Assembly (NCBI RefSeq): GCF_002222055.1 | Contig: NZ_MUGS01000057.1 | Coordinates: 1-64,000 of the forward strand | Direction: 5' to 3' | DNA length: 64,000 bases | Origin: Flavobacterium araucananum | GTDB taxonomy: Bacteria; Bacteroidota; Bacteroidia; Flavobacteriales; Flavobacteriaceae | Shown: piece after piece, positions 43,188 through 50,241 of the stretch | Layout of the letters: every line of letters starts with the position of its first letter | Position numbering within the stretch: position 1 is the first letter of the stretch | The notes under the pieces: generated by a model | Told to the model about the DNA's origin: nothing | Database searches by the model: none | What the model saw: only the letters and a program-made list of their open reading frames with translations | Position numbers and translations under genes: made by a program

Positions 43188-43882
43188 TGAGTTTTATTTT
43201 AGATAACAGTAGCATTTTTTTAAATGCATTTGTCAAATACAGTTTGAATACACCTCTTAGGATAGCGCATTTTTTAGCGCAGTTATCCCATGAATCGGGC
43301 AATTTTACCCGTATGGTTGAAAACCTGAATTACAGTCCTGAGGGGCTTTTGGCAACCAGTCCGTTTAATTCCAGACTGACTTTAGCTGAAGCCAAAAAAT
43401 ATGGCAGAACAGCCGATCACAAAGCCAACCAACAAATGATCGCTAATATTGGTTATGCCAATAGTAATGGTAACGGAAATATAGCAAGTGGTGATGGATG
43501 GAAATACAGAGGTCGGGGCTTAATACAACTTACAGGCAGAGCCAATTATGAAGCCTATAAAAAGTACTCAGGTTATGACGTGGTAAACAATCCCGATTTG
43601 CTTTTACAAACCGCAATTGCGGTGGATTGTTCGGCTTGGTTCTTCTCAGTTTATAAAAATTTAAACCCTTTGGCAGATGCTAATTTAATCACGGACATTA
43701 CAAGGAAAGTAAACGGAAAAACCAACGGATTGGCAGACCGAATCACCAAATTTAAATTCTATAAAACTCAAAACATCAGTATTGAGTTATTAAAAAAAAA
43801 AGCGAAACCACTACCTAATTTTAGTAGTATCAGCGCTTACGCTTGGAATTGGCTTACACCTTATAAACAAAACCCAACATGA
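43187..43882 (+). CDS. GH19-family endolysin (chitinase-like muramidase)
   Basis: A 231-residue soluble hydrolase. The GH19 hallmarks are present: first catalytic Glu in LSHESGNFTRM, the central YRGRGLIQLTGRANY block and CSAWFFSVYKN. This family is common in phage endolysins, where it cleaves murein glycan strands. No signal peptide, so release needs the holin encoded next. Overlaps the holin gene by 4 nt. Confidence 0.88.
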   Translation: MSFILDNSSIFLNAFVKYSLNTPLRIAHFLAQLSHESGNFTRMVENLNYSPEGLLATSPFNSRLTLAEAKKYGRTADHKANQQMIANIGYANSNGNGNIASGDGWKYRGRGLIQLTGRANYEAYKKYSGYDVVNNPDLLLQTAIAVDCSAWFFSVYKNLNPLADANLITDITRKVNGKTNGLADRITKFKFYKTQNISIELLKKKAKPLPNFSSISAYAWNWLTPYKQNPT

Positions 43883-44217
43883 AAAACACAATCTTAAATG
43901 AACTTAAATATTATCAGGATTATTTTTTATTCCTAATTGTGGTACTCGCAGGAGTATTTACCAAAATCTATCTCGCTATTCAAAAAGGCAAGAAACCAAG
44001 CCTTAGTTGGTTTTTAGCCGAAGCAATCATAAGCTTTTTTGTTGCATTCTCGGTTTATGCCGTTTGCGATCAATACCTGAACATCAATAAGATGTTTACC
44101 TATGTGATGTGCGCTTGGGGTGGGTCTTTGTCAACCCTTATTCACAGTGAAGTAGAGGAACTCATAAGCAGCCTTTTTGATAATTTAAAAATAATTCTAA
44201 AACTAAAAATGAAATAG
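43879..44217 (+). CDS. Holin-like membrane protein
   Basis: 112 residues, three predicted membrane helices (YFLFLIVVLAGVFTKIYL, LAEAIISFFVAFSVYAVC, FTYVMCAWGGSLSTLI), short charged termini. Placement right after the endolysin (4 nt overlap) and before the spanin supports a holin. Sequence family not recognised. Confidence 0.7.
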   Translation: MKNTILNELKYYQDYFLFLIVVLAGVFTKIYLAIQKGKKPSLSWFLAEAIISFFVAFSVYAVCDQYLNINKMFTYVMCAWGGSLSTLIHSEVEELISSLFDNLKIILKLKMK

Positions 44218-44250
44218 ATCATGTGCAGTACTACAAATCAACAAAACCCA

Positions 44251-44775
44251 ATGAAACTATTTTTAAAAGTGCTTTTCTGTGCCTTGTGCTGTTTAGCTCT
44301 TTGCCTTGCATTATACGGTTGCAAAGCCAAACCCAATGAAACTAATCATACAGTTGAAACAGTTTTAAGCCAAAAAAAGGACAGCGTAAAAAGCATTGTT
44401 GTAAACGGTGCCATTAATGATACTCTGAAAATTCAGGTTCCTGAAATTCGAACTTCAAAGCCCGAATGTGACAGCGTAACAAAAGCAGAATTACAATACC
44501 TTCTTAGTTTACTTGATAGTTATAAAAAGTCAGGGGATAATGAATCTGGGATTTATTACGACAAGTTAAAGAAGCAAATCATCGCTTGGCAGAAAATAGC
44601 ACAGACTAAGAATGAAAATACAGTTACAAATACAAAAACGATTTATATCAAAGGGGATAAATTAATAAAATATGTTCCGGTAAAGTATATTCCTCTTTGG
44701 GTTAAAATACTGGCTTTTATTGGTGGTTTGGCTATTGTGTTTTTATGCTGGCGAATAGCCAGAATCTTTATTTAA
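44251..44775 (+). CDS. Unimolecular spanin (u-spanin)-like lipoprotein with C-terminal TM
   Basis: About 174 residues. It begins with a lipoprotein signal (lipobox LALYGC, Cys ~20 from ATG 44251), has a periplasmic coiled helical segment (TKAELQYLLSLLDSYKKSG, LKKQIIAWQKIAQTK) and ends in a membrane helix (LWVKILAFIGGLAIVFLCW). An outer-membrane lipid anchor plus an inner-membrane C-terminal anchor is the architecture of u-spanins. A frame 10 codons longer exists, but would bury the signal. Confidence 0.75.
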   Translation: MKLFLKVLFCALCCLALCLALYGCKAKPNETNHTVETVLSQKKDSVKSIVVNGAINDTLKIQVPEIRTSKPECDSVTKAELQYLLSLLDSYKKSGDNESGIYYDKLKKQIIAWQKIAQTKNENTVTNTKTIYIKGDKLIKYVPVKYIPLWVKILAFIGGLAIVFLCWRIARIFI

Positions 44776-44786
44776 AAATCAAAGAA

Positions 44787-45269
44787 ATGAGTCTTAAAAA
44801 AATAGTTATTGGAGTGGGAATAGTTGGCGTTGCGGGCTATTTCTTTTTAGAATATAAAGTAAAAAAGATAATTGAACAATTTGAATTTGTAAAGATCTAT
44901 CCCGTAGCATTTAAAAAATTGGATGCCAAATGGAACGACGGCAAACCATTTGTAACATTCAATTTGGATTTTAAGCTAGTGAATCCGACTTCTGAGAATT
45001 TCAGCGCACAAATTCTGGCAGTGACCTTAAAGAGAATTTTATTTTACGATAAAAAAAATATACTGTTAGGGTCAGCAAATGTAAATGTGAGCGCGGTAAC
45101 CATCAAAGCAAATTCAAGTATAGTGATTCCTAATGTACCTGTTAAGCTTGATTTACAAAGTGCCATAACTAATATTCTTTCAGTTGTCAATACCAATAAT
45201 TTTAATAGTAATGACATTCGAATGGAAGCTATTGTAAGCATTCTGGGTACAGAACATAAAATTTCTTAA
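44787..45269 (+). CDS. Membrane-anchored LEA2/WHy-domain protein
   Basis: 160 residues: N-terminal membrane helix (KKIVIGVGIVGVAGYFFL) and a beta-sandwich with LEA14/WHy features (FNLDFKLVNPTSENFSAQI, ILLGSANVNVSAVTIKANSS). Start at 44787 (MSLKKIVI) chosen; the longer frame overlaps the spanin. WHy domains occur in desiccation and outer-membrane proteins; here a virion surface role is possible. Confidence 0.65.
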   Translation: MSLKKIVIGVGIVGVAGYFFLEYKVKKIIEQFEFVKIYPVAFKKLDAKWNDGKPFVTFNLDFKLVNPTSENFSAQILAVTLKRILFYDKKNILLGSANVNVSAVTIKANSSIVIPNVPVKLDLQSAITNILSVVNTNNFNSNDIRMEAIVSILGTEHKIS

Positions 45270-45270
45270 A

Positions 45271-47529
45271 ATGACATTAGCACAAGAATTCAATAGCCTT
45301 AACGGGCTGATCGTTTCGAGAAAAACACTTGAAAATTTGCTTTTAAAAGCCGAAAAAGAGAAACATACGGTTATCTCTAAACGAGTTATAAAAGTACTAC
45401 AGGCTTTTAAAGATGATACGTTTTTGATCGAAATAAATAACCTTGTTGAGCCTTATGGACTAAATGGTGTGGATGCTGAAATGCTATTACCAACCTTGGA
45501 GTACATTTCGGAGGATCACAACGAGGGATTAAACGCAGTTTCTCCAGATGAAATTTACAATTACATTACCGATTTGATTATCAATACCATTAAAAAGGTA
45601 GGTCATTTGCCTTGGCAAAAGGAGTGGAAAGGTTCAGGAGCTAGTAATTCAGTTATGAATTATGTTTCTAAAAAGGAGTACTCAGGAGCGAATTTCATTT
45701 TGAATTTTGAAATCAAATTCGATCAGGATAAACAACCTTATTTAGTTCCTGCAAATTTCATACAGCCTTATTACTTAACGTTTAATCAAATTGAAGAAGC
45801 TAAGGCAAAGCTTAAAAAAGGAAGTAAAGCAAGACGGGTGATTTATTACACTTTAATTCATGATTACCAAAGCGAGAACCTAAAGTTTAAAACCAACGAT
45901 AACAAAAAGTTTAGCGATTTTGTAAAGACACATTCCCTTAGCAAGGAAGATTTAAAAAAGAATCTAACCAAGTTCCCAGTTTTAAAGTACTACAATGTGT
46001 TTCGTGCTGATGATTGCGAGGGATTGCAATTTCCACCGGAAAAAGACAAGAAAAGTGTAAACCCTATTGCCGAGGCACAGGCGTTAATTGATGGGTATAA
46101 GAACCCGCCCAAGTATACTAATGTTGGAGATAAAGCTTATTATCGCCCGAGTACGGACGAACTTAATATGCCAATGATTGAAGCTTTCACAAGTGAAGCC
46201 TTTTATTATTCGACTTTCTTTCATGAAGCAGTACACAGTACAGGCGCAGCGCACCGACTCGGTAGAGATATGACAGGAACCCGAAAAGGTGGCGGTAGCG
46301 GTAATTATGCCTTTGAGGAATTAATTGCAGAACTAGGGGCGGTATTTCTGTGTAGCGAATCAGGAATCTTGTTTCATACCAAAGAAAATTCAGCCAAGTA
46401 TTTAAAAAGTTGGAACAATCATTTGATAGATGAACTAAGTGATGATAATCGTTTTTTCTTAAAAGCATCGGCACAGGCACAAAAAGCAAGTAATCATATT
46501 TTAGGGCGTGAAGCTGCAAGTACACAAACAGCGGAAAAAGCACCAGAAAAGGTTATTGTTAAAAAGAGCGTTAGAGTTAAGTCTACTTTAAAAGAAATAC
46601 AAAAGCCAGTTTTCAAAAGAGCCGTAAAGCAAAAAGCAAAACAGTTGGATTTGTTCGATGGTTTAAACGGAGTGATAAACAACAAAAAAAATATTTCAGT
46701 AAAAAAAGCAATTGCAAAGCGATCCATAAAAAAACAGATCATTGCAAAGCCTGTTGTAAAAGCGATAAAACCAGTTATAAAAGAGACAAAACCCGTTGCA
46801 ATGGTCAATGTCAATAAAAATTCACTGGCTTATAAAATGGCAAATAAACCTTCGAAGGTCGATTTATTTAAAATTGAGAATACGGATATCTCGGAGTTTT
46901 TAGGAAATATTGAGCAAAAAGAAAAAGAAAGTGTTGTCATTACTCTTACTGGTGGTCAAGGTTCAATGAAAACAAGAATGTGCTTTCAGTTTATGAATGC
47001 CTTGGCACAAAACTATAAAACGGGTCATGCCAGTATAGAAGAACACCCAGAGAGTAGTTTGTATTACAATAAAGCCGCTGAATATTTAAATGCAAAGGCT
47101 TTGCAAAATATTGAAGCCCCTGAAATCAAAAGTGTTTCGGATTTAGAGAAGCTTATAAATAACAACGATGTTATTGTAATTGATAGTTTCTCAAAAATGC
47201 AGGAAATGCATAAAGGTTTCGAAGTCGACAAAGATTTGAGAAAGAAATATGACGGGAAATTATTTATTATCATTTTTCAACAAACTTCAGACGGCAAAAT
47301 GCGTGGAGGGAGTAAAAGCCAGTTTGATGGCGATGTAATTTTGTTTACCGAGAAAATGTCTAATTATAAGGAAAATTACATTTGGGCAGATAAGAATCGT
47401 TATCAGGATAAACCGCTTGACGAATTGAAATTCAATATTTTCAATAAAAAACTGGTGCGGGCGACACCCCAAGCAGTGCCAGAACCACTAACAACCCAAA
47501 TTAAAAAGTTATCGTTCACAGTAAACTAA
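45271..47529 (+). CDS. ArdC-like zincin fused to a RecA-type ATPase
   Basis: A 752-residue fusion. Residues ~95-240 resemble the ssDNA-binding ArdC N-terminal domain (SPDEIYNYITDLIINTIKK, LPWQKEW). Residues ~290-400 form the zincin peptidase (FHEAVHSTG = HExxH; EELIAELGA provides the third ligand Glu). A lysine-rich, Ala/Pro linker (~405-510) leads to a RecA/DnaB-like ATPase (~545-740) with P-loop GGQGSMKT and Walker B VIVIDSF, and FQQTSDGKMRGGSKSQ resembling RecA-family motif 3/4. Candidate genome-packaging or replication motor with antirestriction function. Confidence 0.75.
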   Translation: MTLAQEFNSLNGLIVSRKTLENLLLKAEKEKHTVISKRVIKVLQAFKDDTFLIEINNLVEPYGLNGVDAEMLLPTLEYISEDHNEGLNAVSPDEIYNYITDLIINTIKKVGHLPWQKEWKGSGASNSVMNYVSKKEYSGANFILNFEIKFDQDKQPYLVPANFIQPYYLTFNQIEEAKAKLKKGSKARRVIYYTLIHDYQSENLKFKTNDNKKFSDFVKTHSLSKEDLKKNLTKFPVLKYYNVFRADDCEGLQFPPEKDKKSVNPIAEAQALIDGYKNPPKYTNVGDKAYYRPSTDELNMPMIEAFTSEAFYYSTFFHEAVHSTGAAHRLGRDMTGTRKGGGSGNYAFEELIAELGAVFLCSESGILFHTKENSAKYLKSWNNHLIDELSDDNRFFLKASAQAQKASNHILGREAASTQTAEKAPEKVIVKKSVRVKSTLKEIQKPVFKRAVKQKAKQLDLFDGLNGVINNKKNISVKKAIAKRSIKKQIIAKPVVKAIKPVIKETKPVAMVNVNKNSLAYKMANKPSKVDLFKIENTDISEFLGNIEQKEKESVVITLTGGQGSMKTRMCFQFMNALAQNYKTGHASIEEHPESSLYYNKAAEYLNAKALQNIEAPEIKSVSDLEKLINNNDVIVIDSFSKMQEMHKGFEVDKDLRKKYDGKLFIIIFQQTSDGKMRGGSKSQFDGDVILFTEKMSNYKENYIWADKNRYQDKPLDELKFNIFNKKLVRATPQAVPEPLTTQIKKLSFTVN

Positions 47530-47532
47530 TAA

Positions 47533-47593
47533 AGTAGATTTTTTTGAAAGCCGGCAGCTCATTTCTCCAGGGAATTTCGCTTCAAAAATCTAC
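47533..47593 (-). repeat. Hairpin repeat R3 (core inverted)
   Basis: Flanks AAAGTAGATTT and AATCTACAATT match R1/R2, but the core is the reverse complement and diverged (on the minus strand CCCTGGAGAAATGAGCTGCC then GG). Stem GTAGATTTTTTTGA / TCAAAAATCTAC. It sits between the ATPase fusion gene and the basic peptide gene. Confidence 0.75.
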
Positions 47594-47636
47594 AATTTAA
47601 AAAATTAATTATTCAATCAATCAAAAACAATCAATC

Positions 47637-47843
47637 ATGGCAGTTAAGAAAAAAACAGTAAAAGGATTAAAAAAAGTATGTAGTGGCGTTTTAAAAGCTA
47701 CAGGGTTAAAAACCGACGGTACTTTAAAAAAAGGATTCAAGTACATTAAAGGTGGGAAAATCGTAAAAACGGCAGCTAAAAAGCCAATCGTTAAAAAGAA
47801 AGTAGCCCCAAAGAAAACAGCGAAAAGAACCGTTAAAAAATAA
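47637..47843 (+). CDS. Histone-like lysine-rich peptide
   Basis: 68 residues, about 40% Lys plus Arg, with KKPIVKKKVAPKKTAKRTVKK at its end resembling histone H1 or Hc1 tails and virion core condensing proteins. No other domain. It lies between the ATPase fusion and the candidate receptor-binding protein, 3 nt before the latter, so a DNA-packing role in the virion is plausible. Confidence 0.7.
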   Translation: MAVKKKTVKGLKKVCSGVLKATGLKTDGTLKKGFKYIKGGKIVKTAAKKPIVKKKVAPKKTAKRTVKK

Positions 47844-47846
47844 GTA

Positions 47847-48941
47847 ATGATAACCGACAAGACAAAATACTTTGAAAAGCGAAACGGCAATATCGTTGCT
47901 TTAATGAACCAAGATGAAGGGATCGCTTATGAGGTATGTTCTTTTGCTGCAAAACAAAGTGTAAAACGATCAGATGAAGATTTTGAATTAAAGGCAGATC
48001 AATCCGCTAACTGGGAAACTCAGTATTTAAATTTCAATGATTTTAATCTTGAAGCGTTCATCCCTCCTTTATTAGCTAAAAATGCTAATGAGTTTTTTGC
48101 ACAATTATCTAAAAAGTATTTTTCAATTTCATTTGCTCCAACAGCAGAAAAAAGAATCATAAAGTTTGTAAAAGCAAGTAACGGAAATGTCTTACTGATG
48201 AAGTTGGATAATACTTTGATCGCTTCGTTTGCATCAAATCAGAGCGTTGTAAAGGATTTAAATCGTCCTGATGTGTTTATGATCCTTTCAGAAACTGCGT
48301 ATAATGTAAATCCTCTAGTGTTTAATTATCAAGAGGTTTGGGGGGAGCTTTGCCAGCCTGCAATTGATAACACTACAATGGACAATTTGCTCAATGCTCT
48401 TTCACAGAATTTTTTCTTTGATAAGGATTTGTCTGCGGTGCAGCAAGTATCTGTAAATAATTTTCCTAAAGAGGGAAACAAGTTCTTTAAGGTTTACGAT
48501 TGCCCGCAGTATAGAGGAAATGTCTATGGTTTTACTTCTGCGGTCAGAATTCCTTTTATTGTTCAGAGTGTATTTAATATCGGGAGTACTTCTGCTATAG
48601 CTGTATGGAGTATTAATCACTTCGACAATCAGGGAGGTGAAAATAACATGCCGCAAGATTTAGGCGAAAACAGGCTCTTTCCAATGTCTGAAACTTTCCA
48701 GTTAAACGGAATGTACATTAAAATTACTTCGACATTTAATTATTTTGGAGGGAAATATCATTTGCTCAGAATTTATCAGGATGCCAGAACAAACGAGGTT
48801 TATCTACTTGTAAATAGTGGTGATGCTACTGGTGTTTATGTTCCGTTTGATTTTAATTCTATTCACGCTGTAGACGGTGGGTTTTCTATTGCTTGTTCAA
48901 TCTTTAGCCTGAGTGTGGAAATTAGAAATAAGTTTTTCTAA
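47847..48941 (+). CDS. Large beta-rich late protein, candidate receptor-binding protein
   Basis: 364 residues, no signal or membrane segment. N-terminal alpha/beta region (1-110) and a strand-rich C-terminal part (FFKVYDCPQYRGNVYGF, GMYIKITSTFNYFGGKYH, NEVYLLVNSGDATGVYV). Last gene of the late operon, where host-recognition proteins often lie. Not recognised; the role is inferred from position and beta content. Confidence 0.6.
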   Translation: MITDKTKYFEKRNGNIVALMNQDEGIAYEVCSFAAKQSVKRSDEDFELKADQSANWETQYLNFNDFNLEAFIPPLLAKNANEFFAQLSKKYFSISFAPTAEKRIIKFVKASNGNVLLMKLDNTLIASFASNQSVVKDLNRPDVFMILSETAYNVNPLVFNYQEVWGELCQPAIDNTTMDNLLNALSQNFFFDKDLSAVQQVSVNNFPKEGNKFFKVYDCPQYRGNVYGFTSAVRIPFIVQSVFNIGSTSAIAVWSINHFDNQGGENNMPQDLGENRLFPMSETFQLNGMYIKITSTFNYFGGKYHLLRIYQDARTNEVYLLVNSGDATGVYVPFDFNSIHAVDGGFSIACSIFSLSVEIRNKFF

Positions 48942-48985
48942 ATGTTTTGAAACTTATATTTATTAGAAAGATAAATTTATAAAAA

Positions 48986-49009
48986 AGAGCAAGTAGTAAT
49001 ACTTGCTCT
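48986..49009. terminator. Hairpin between convergent genes
   Basis: Perfect 10-bp stem AGAGCAAGTA / TACTTGCTCT with GTAA loop. On the minus strand it is followed by six T, making it a good terminator for 49187-49546; for the plus strand the T run is absent. Confidence 0.75.
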
Positions 49010-49186
49010 ATAACATGTCTTTAAAAACAGATAAATCTTAAAGATTTGTTTCCGTGATTTTTCGCACATGGCTGATAGTATTGGAATTATTTGTGCAGTA
49101 TTCTTAAAGTGCAAATAACACAATATCAAATATATACAAAATTAATGAGATTTTTGTTTTTTTATTAATAATTGTTTTTTTTTCAC

Positions 49187-49546
49187 TTAGTAAGGTGTTA
49201 TTTCTTTTCCTAAATTATCATAAGAAAGTTTTTTAAGAGCCAGTTTAAATTTTAAGTTAAGAAGTGGATTAATATTATGATCTATGAATTCGCTTCCTGA
49301 TGTGGTTACGGCTACTAATGAAACTGAATAATAAAAATACTCAGTAAGATTTATTTGTAAATAATCAAATAATTTTGATTGGATGTCATCGTATTCAATT
49401 ATAAATGTTGATTCGCAATAAGAATTGATACTAGAATATCCTGTATTTCCTAGGACACATAATATGTATCTTTTAGCTTCATCATAGTTTTTGAAATCTG
49501 TTTCAACGTCAATTGCATCATAAGATAAATGGTATTTTCTACTCAT
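49187..49546 (-). CDS. Hypothetical protein, leftward
   Basis: 119 residues, no signal; YHLSYDAIDVETDFKNYDEAKRYILCVLGN then a strand-helix pattern (ESTFIIEYDDIQSKLFDYLQI). Only gene in the right part of the element, apart from the integrase, that reads leftward. Has its own terminator, so it may be a lysogeny-expressed accessory gene. Not recognised. Confidence 0.6.
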   Translation of the reverse strand: MSRKYHLSYDAIDVETDFKNYDEAKRYILCVLGNTGYSSINSYCESTFIIEYDDIQSKLFDYLQINLTEYFYYSVSLVAVTTSGSEFIDHNINPLLNLKFKLALKKLSYDNLGKEITPY

Positions 49547-49608
49547 AAAAAAGTTTTTTAATTAGTTAAATACAAATTTATGAAAAGTTTTTTGCGAATG
49601 TATGAAAA

Positions 49609-49668
49609 GTAGATTTATTTCGATTCCTGGACAAACTGCAGCTCCGGATATGATTGAAATAAATCTAC
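49609..49668 (+). repeat. Hairpin repeat R4
   Basis: Stem GTAGATTTATTTC pairs perfectly with GAAATAAATCTAC (13 bp); core CCTGGACAAACTGCAGCT then CCGGATATGATT. Differs from R5 by one base in the core. Left border of the LTD cassette. Confidence 0.88.
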
Positions 49669-49763
49669 ATTTTATAAGTTAGATTCGCAAAAAGCTTAAA
49701 AATGAGGGTTGTATTAGAAAAAGAAGGATCTTTGTTTATAAAATAATTTCTAAATATCTTATT

Positions 49764-50138
49764 ATGAGTCTCAATTTACTTGGCGTAGAAAACGCTACAA
49801 AACCTGATGATGAATATGTAATACTTCAAGCAACTGCTAAAATAAGTTTAAAAGGATATGCTATAGTTGACAAAACTTTTAATCCAAATGAAAAAGTTTC
49901 AAATGAGTTTCGTCATATTTTTTTCTTTCCAGATGTGGTTGTTGAAAAAGATGATTTGATAGCTTTATGTACGGGTAAAGGAGAATATGAGAGAGAACGG
50001 CTCAGTAATGGATCGTTTACTCATCAGTTTTATTGGCAATCCAGTGAATGTGCTTGGAATGATAATGGTGATGATAATGCCTCACTAATTAACTATACTA
50101 TTTTAAAGGTTGTTCCGGTACCTGCTGTAAAAAAGTAA
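49764..50138 (+). CDS. LTD-like protein, copy inside the element
   Basis: 124 residues, paralogue of 26126-26515 (shared YAIVD, VSNEFRHIFFFPD, VEKDD, WNDNGDD, ASLI). No signal peptide. Upstream ~40 nt is also similar to that of the outer copy. It is the only gene between two nearly identical hairpin repeats (R4, R5) in the same direction, so it looks like an exchangeable cassette. Confidence 0.75.
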   Translation: MSLNLLGVENATKPDDEYVILQATAKISLKGYAIVDKTFNPNEKVSNEFRHIFFFPDVVVEKDDLIALCTGKGEYERERLSNGSFTHQFYWQSSECAWNDNGDDNASLINYTILKVVPVPAVKK

Positions 50139-50178
50139 TAAAAATATTTAATGAGTAGTTGACTTACTACTTTAAATT

Positions 50179-50238
50179 GTAGATTTATTTCGATTCCTGG
50201 ACAAACTGCAGCTCCGGATCTGATTGAAATAAATCTAC
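50179..50238 (+). repeat. Hairpin repeat R5
   Basis: Same stem as R4 (GTAGATTTATTTC / GAAATAAATCTAC) and a core different by one base (CCGGATCTGATT). Flanks are reversed: left AAATT, right TTTTT. It ends 3 nt before the integrase stop codon and could serve as its terminator. Confidence 0.88.
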
Positions 50239-50241
50239 TTT

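Noticed and set aside
31367..50238. CRISPR array made of the hairpin repeats
   Set aside because: Copies are hundreds to thousands of bases apart, with genes between and no cas genes; spacing is irregular.
31367..50238. Hammerhead or other known self-cleaving ribozyme in the hairpin repeats
   Set aside because: The CTGAT-GAAA words in R4/R5 superficially resemble a hammerhead core, but order and spacing are wrong and R1-R3 lack them.
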